Part shown: positions 5,399-6,286 of the stretch, one piece after another
Layout: each line of letters opens with the position of its first letter
How positions within the stretch are numbered: the stretch's first letter is position 1
From: Clostridiaceae bacterium
GTDB taxonomy: Bacteria; Bacillota; Clostridia; Oscillospirales; Acutalibacteraceae
Assembly (NCBI GenBank): GCA_016302625.1
Contig: JAEDNG010000051.1
Span: forward strand, 1 to 6,286
Direction of reading: 5' to 3'
Length of the DNA stretch: 6,286 bases
Program-made: the position numbers and the translations under genes
The notes under the pieces: generated by a model
Told to the model about the DNA's origin: nothing
The model's input: only the letters and a program-made list of their open reading frames with translations
The model's database searches: none

Positions 5399-5404
5399 TA
5401 ACAA
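5387..5404 (+). promoter_or_regulatory. Rex-box-like inverted repeat over the galE -10
   Basis: TTGTTATATCATTAACAA has perfect 6-base arms, TTGTTA and TAACAA, 18 bases overall. The clostridial binding consensus of Rex, the NADH/NAD+ sensing repressor, is TTGTTAA-N4-TTAACAA, also 18 bases. Thirteen of its 14 specified positions match; the one miss is T for A at the seventh base. The site contains the whole -10 element, an ideal place for repression. Binding by Rex is inferred from this match. A/T-rich promoters can produce such repeats by chance, though 6-base arms at exact Rex spacing are uncommon. Confidence 0.6.
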
Positions 5405-5435
5405 GGCAAAAAATCTTCGCACGGAGGTACGCGAT

Positions 5436-6286
5436 ATGTCTGTTTTAATAACCGGAGGCGCCGGCTACATCGGAAGTCACACCTGCATTGAAATGCTTAA
5501 CGCCGGATATGAGGTTGTTGTTGTGGATAATCTTGACAACAGCAGCAGTGAGTCATTAAAAAGAGTTGAAAAAATTACCGGTAAGACGCTTAAATTTTAT
5601 AAGGAAGACGTAAGAAACAAGGAAGCTTTGCGTAAAATTTTTTCCGAGAACGAGATTGAAGCGGTAATTCATTTCGCCGGTCTTAAGGCTGTCGGAGAGT
5701 CTGTGCAAAAGCCTATTATGTATTATGATAACAACCTTATTAACACAATCGTTCTGCTTGAGGTAATGAATGAATTTAATGTTAAAAAGATTGTATTCTC
5801 CTCATCGGCCACGGTTTACGGTGTCGCGACCGAGATGCCGCTTGTTGAGGGCATGCCGCTCGGAGCTATTAACCCGTACGGCAGAACAAAGCTGTTTATT
5901 GAGCATATTTTAAGCGACCTTTACACAGCCGATAAGGACTGGTGTGTGGTTCTGCTTCGCTATTTCAATCCTATCGGAGCACACAAGAGCGGACTTATAG
6001 GAGAAGACCCCAAGGGTATCCCGAACAATCTTATGCCGTATATTTCTCAGGTTGCTGTCGGCAAGCTTGAAAAGCTGCATGTTTTCGGAAACGATTATAA
6101 AACGGTTGACGGCACCGGCGTTCGCGATTATATCCATGTTGTTGATTTGGCTTTGGGTCATGTTAAGGCAATTGACTGGGCGCTCCAAAATAAGGGCTGT
6201 GAGGCTATCAACTTAGGTACAGGTAAAGGCACAAGCGTACTCCAGCTTAAGGACGCGTTCGAAAAAGCAAGCGGAATTGAAATTCC
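5436..6286 (+). CDS. galE: UDP-glucose 4-epimerase (partial, runs off the right edge)
   Basis: GalE is a cytoplasmic NAD-dependent epimerase that interconverts UDP-glucose and UDP-galactose. It links galactose use (Leloir pathway) to cell-surface glycan precursors. The first 283 codons are present; the family is usually about 330-340 residues, so roughly 50 are missing past 6286. Visible features are the Rossmann motif GGAGYIGSH (7-15), Asp31 for the NAD ribose, HFAGLKAVGESVQKP (79-93), and the catalytic Ser124, Tyr148 and Lys152 (YGRTK). LRYFNPIGAH, GIPNNLMPYI and DGTGVRDYIHV are near-identical in E. coli GalE. Start ATG 5436 has GGAGG (5423-5427) eight bases upstream. The frame is open to the window edge with no damage. 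It has its own promoter overlapped by a Rex-like site, so it is probably not simply part of the ABC operon. Confidence 0.96.
   Translation, partial: MSVLITGGAGYIGSHTCIEMLNAGYEVVVVDNLDNSSSESLKRVEKITGKTLKFYKEDVRNKEALRKIFSENEIEAVIHFAGLKAVGESVQKPIMYYDNNLINTIVLLEVMNEFNVKKIVFSSSATVYGVATEMPLVEGMPLGAINPYGRTKLFIEHILSDLYTADKDWCVVLLRYFNPIGAHKSGLIGEDPKGIPNNLMPYISQVAVGKLEKLHVFGNDYKTVDGTGVRDYIHVVDLALGHVKAIDWALQNKGCEAINLGTGKGTSVLQLKDAFEKASGIEI

Noticed and set aside
1..6286. CRISPR array, insertion sequence, prophage or toxin-antitoxin unit
   Set aside because: No direct repeats with spacers, transposase motifs or att-like duplications at the tRNA ends were seen. The regulator/ABC operon has normal host-like codon use and no mobility genes beside it.

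Overview
The window looks like chromosomal DNA from an anaerobic Firmicute, most likely class Clostridia and plausibly a gut Oscillospiraceae/Ruminococcaceae-type genome. The support is moderate to low G+C, strong AGGAGG-like ribosome sites, textbook sigma-A promoters (TTGACA-16/17-TATAAT), tRNAs with encoded CCA, and the flavour of the proteins: a clostridial Crp/Fnr-like regulator next to an NMT1-type ABC importer. The genus cannot be fixed from this sequence alone.

Layout from left to right. Positions 1-150 hold no convincing gene: a short stretch with repeated GCTCGC words, a small hairpin and a weak promoter-like site. At 151-311 is a self-contained minus-strand tRNA-Gln(CTG) unit with promoter, tRNA and intrinsic terminator. 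Positions 354-1946 (minus) are prfC, peptide chain release factor 3, starting with GTG and with its own promoter at 1984-2012. At 2084-2331 is a plus-strand unit of tRNA-Met(CAT) and tRNA-Glu(TTC), with a perfect-consensus promoter and a strong terminator.

At 2343-5345 lies a compact four-gene operon: a Crp/Fnr-family regulator, a lipoprotein substrate-binding protein, an SsuC/TauC/ThiX-type permease and a short ABC ATPase. Each gene overlaps the next by 8 to 17 bases, so the four are probably translated together. The operon starts from an extended -10 promoter, and the perfect inverted repeat TGTCTCA-AA-TGAGACA lies on the expected transcription start. Its 5-6-5 half-site geometry is that of a Crp/Fnr operator, so the regulator probably controls its own operon. 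The imported substrate is not identifiable from sequence.

At 5370-6286 galE (UDP-glucose 4-epimerase) begins and runs off the right edge. Its promoter has the -10 hexamer embedded in TTGTTATATCATTAACAA, which matches the clostridial Rex (NADH/NAD+ sensing repressor) consensus TTGTTAA-N4-TTAACAA at all but one specified position.

Most of the window is ordinary housekeeping. The two items most worth following are the regulator-linked orphan importer with its palindromic operator, and the Rex-like box on the galE promoter. No mobile element, CRISPR array, phage gene or clearly new system was found.
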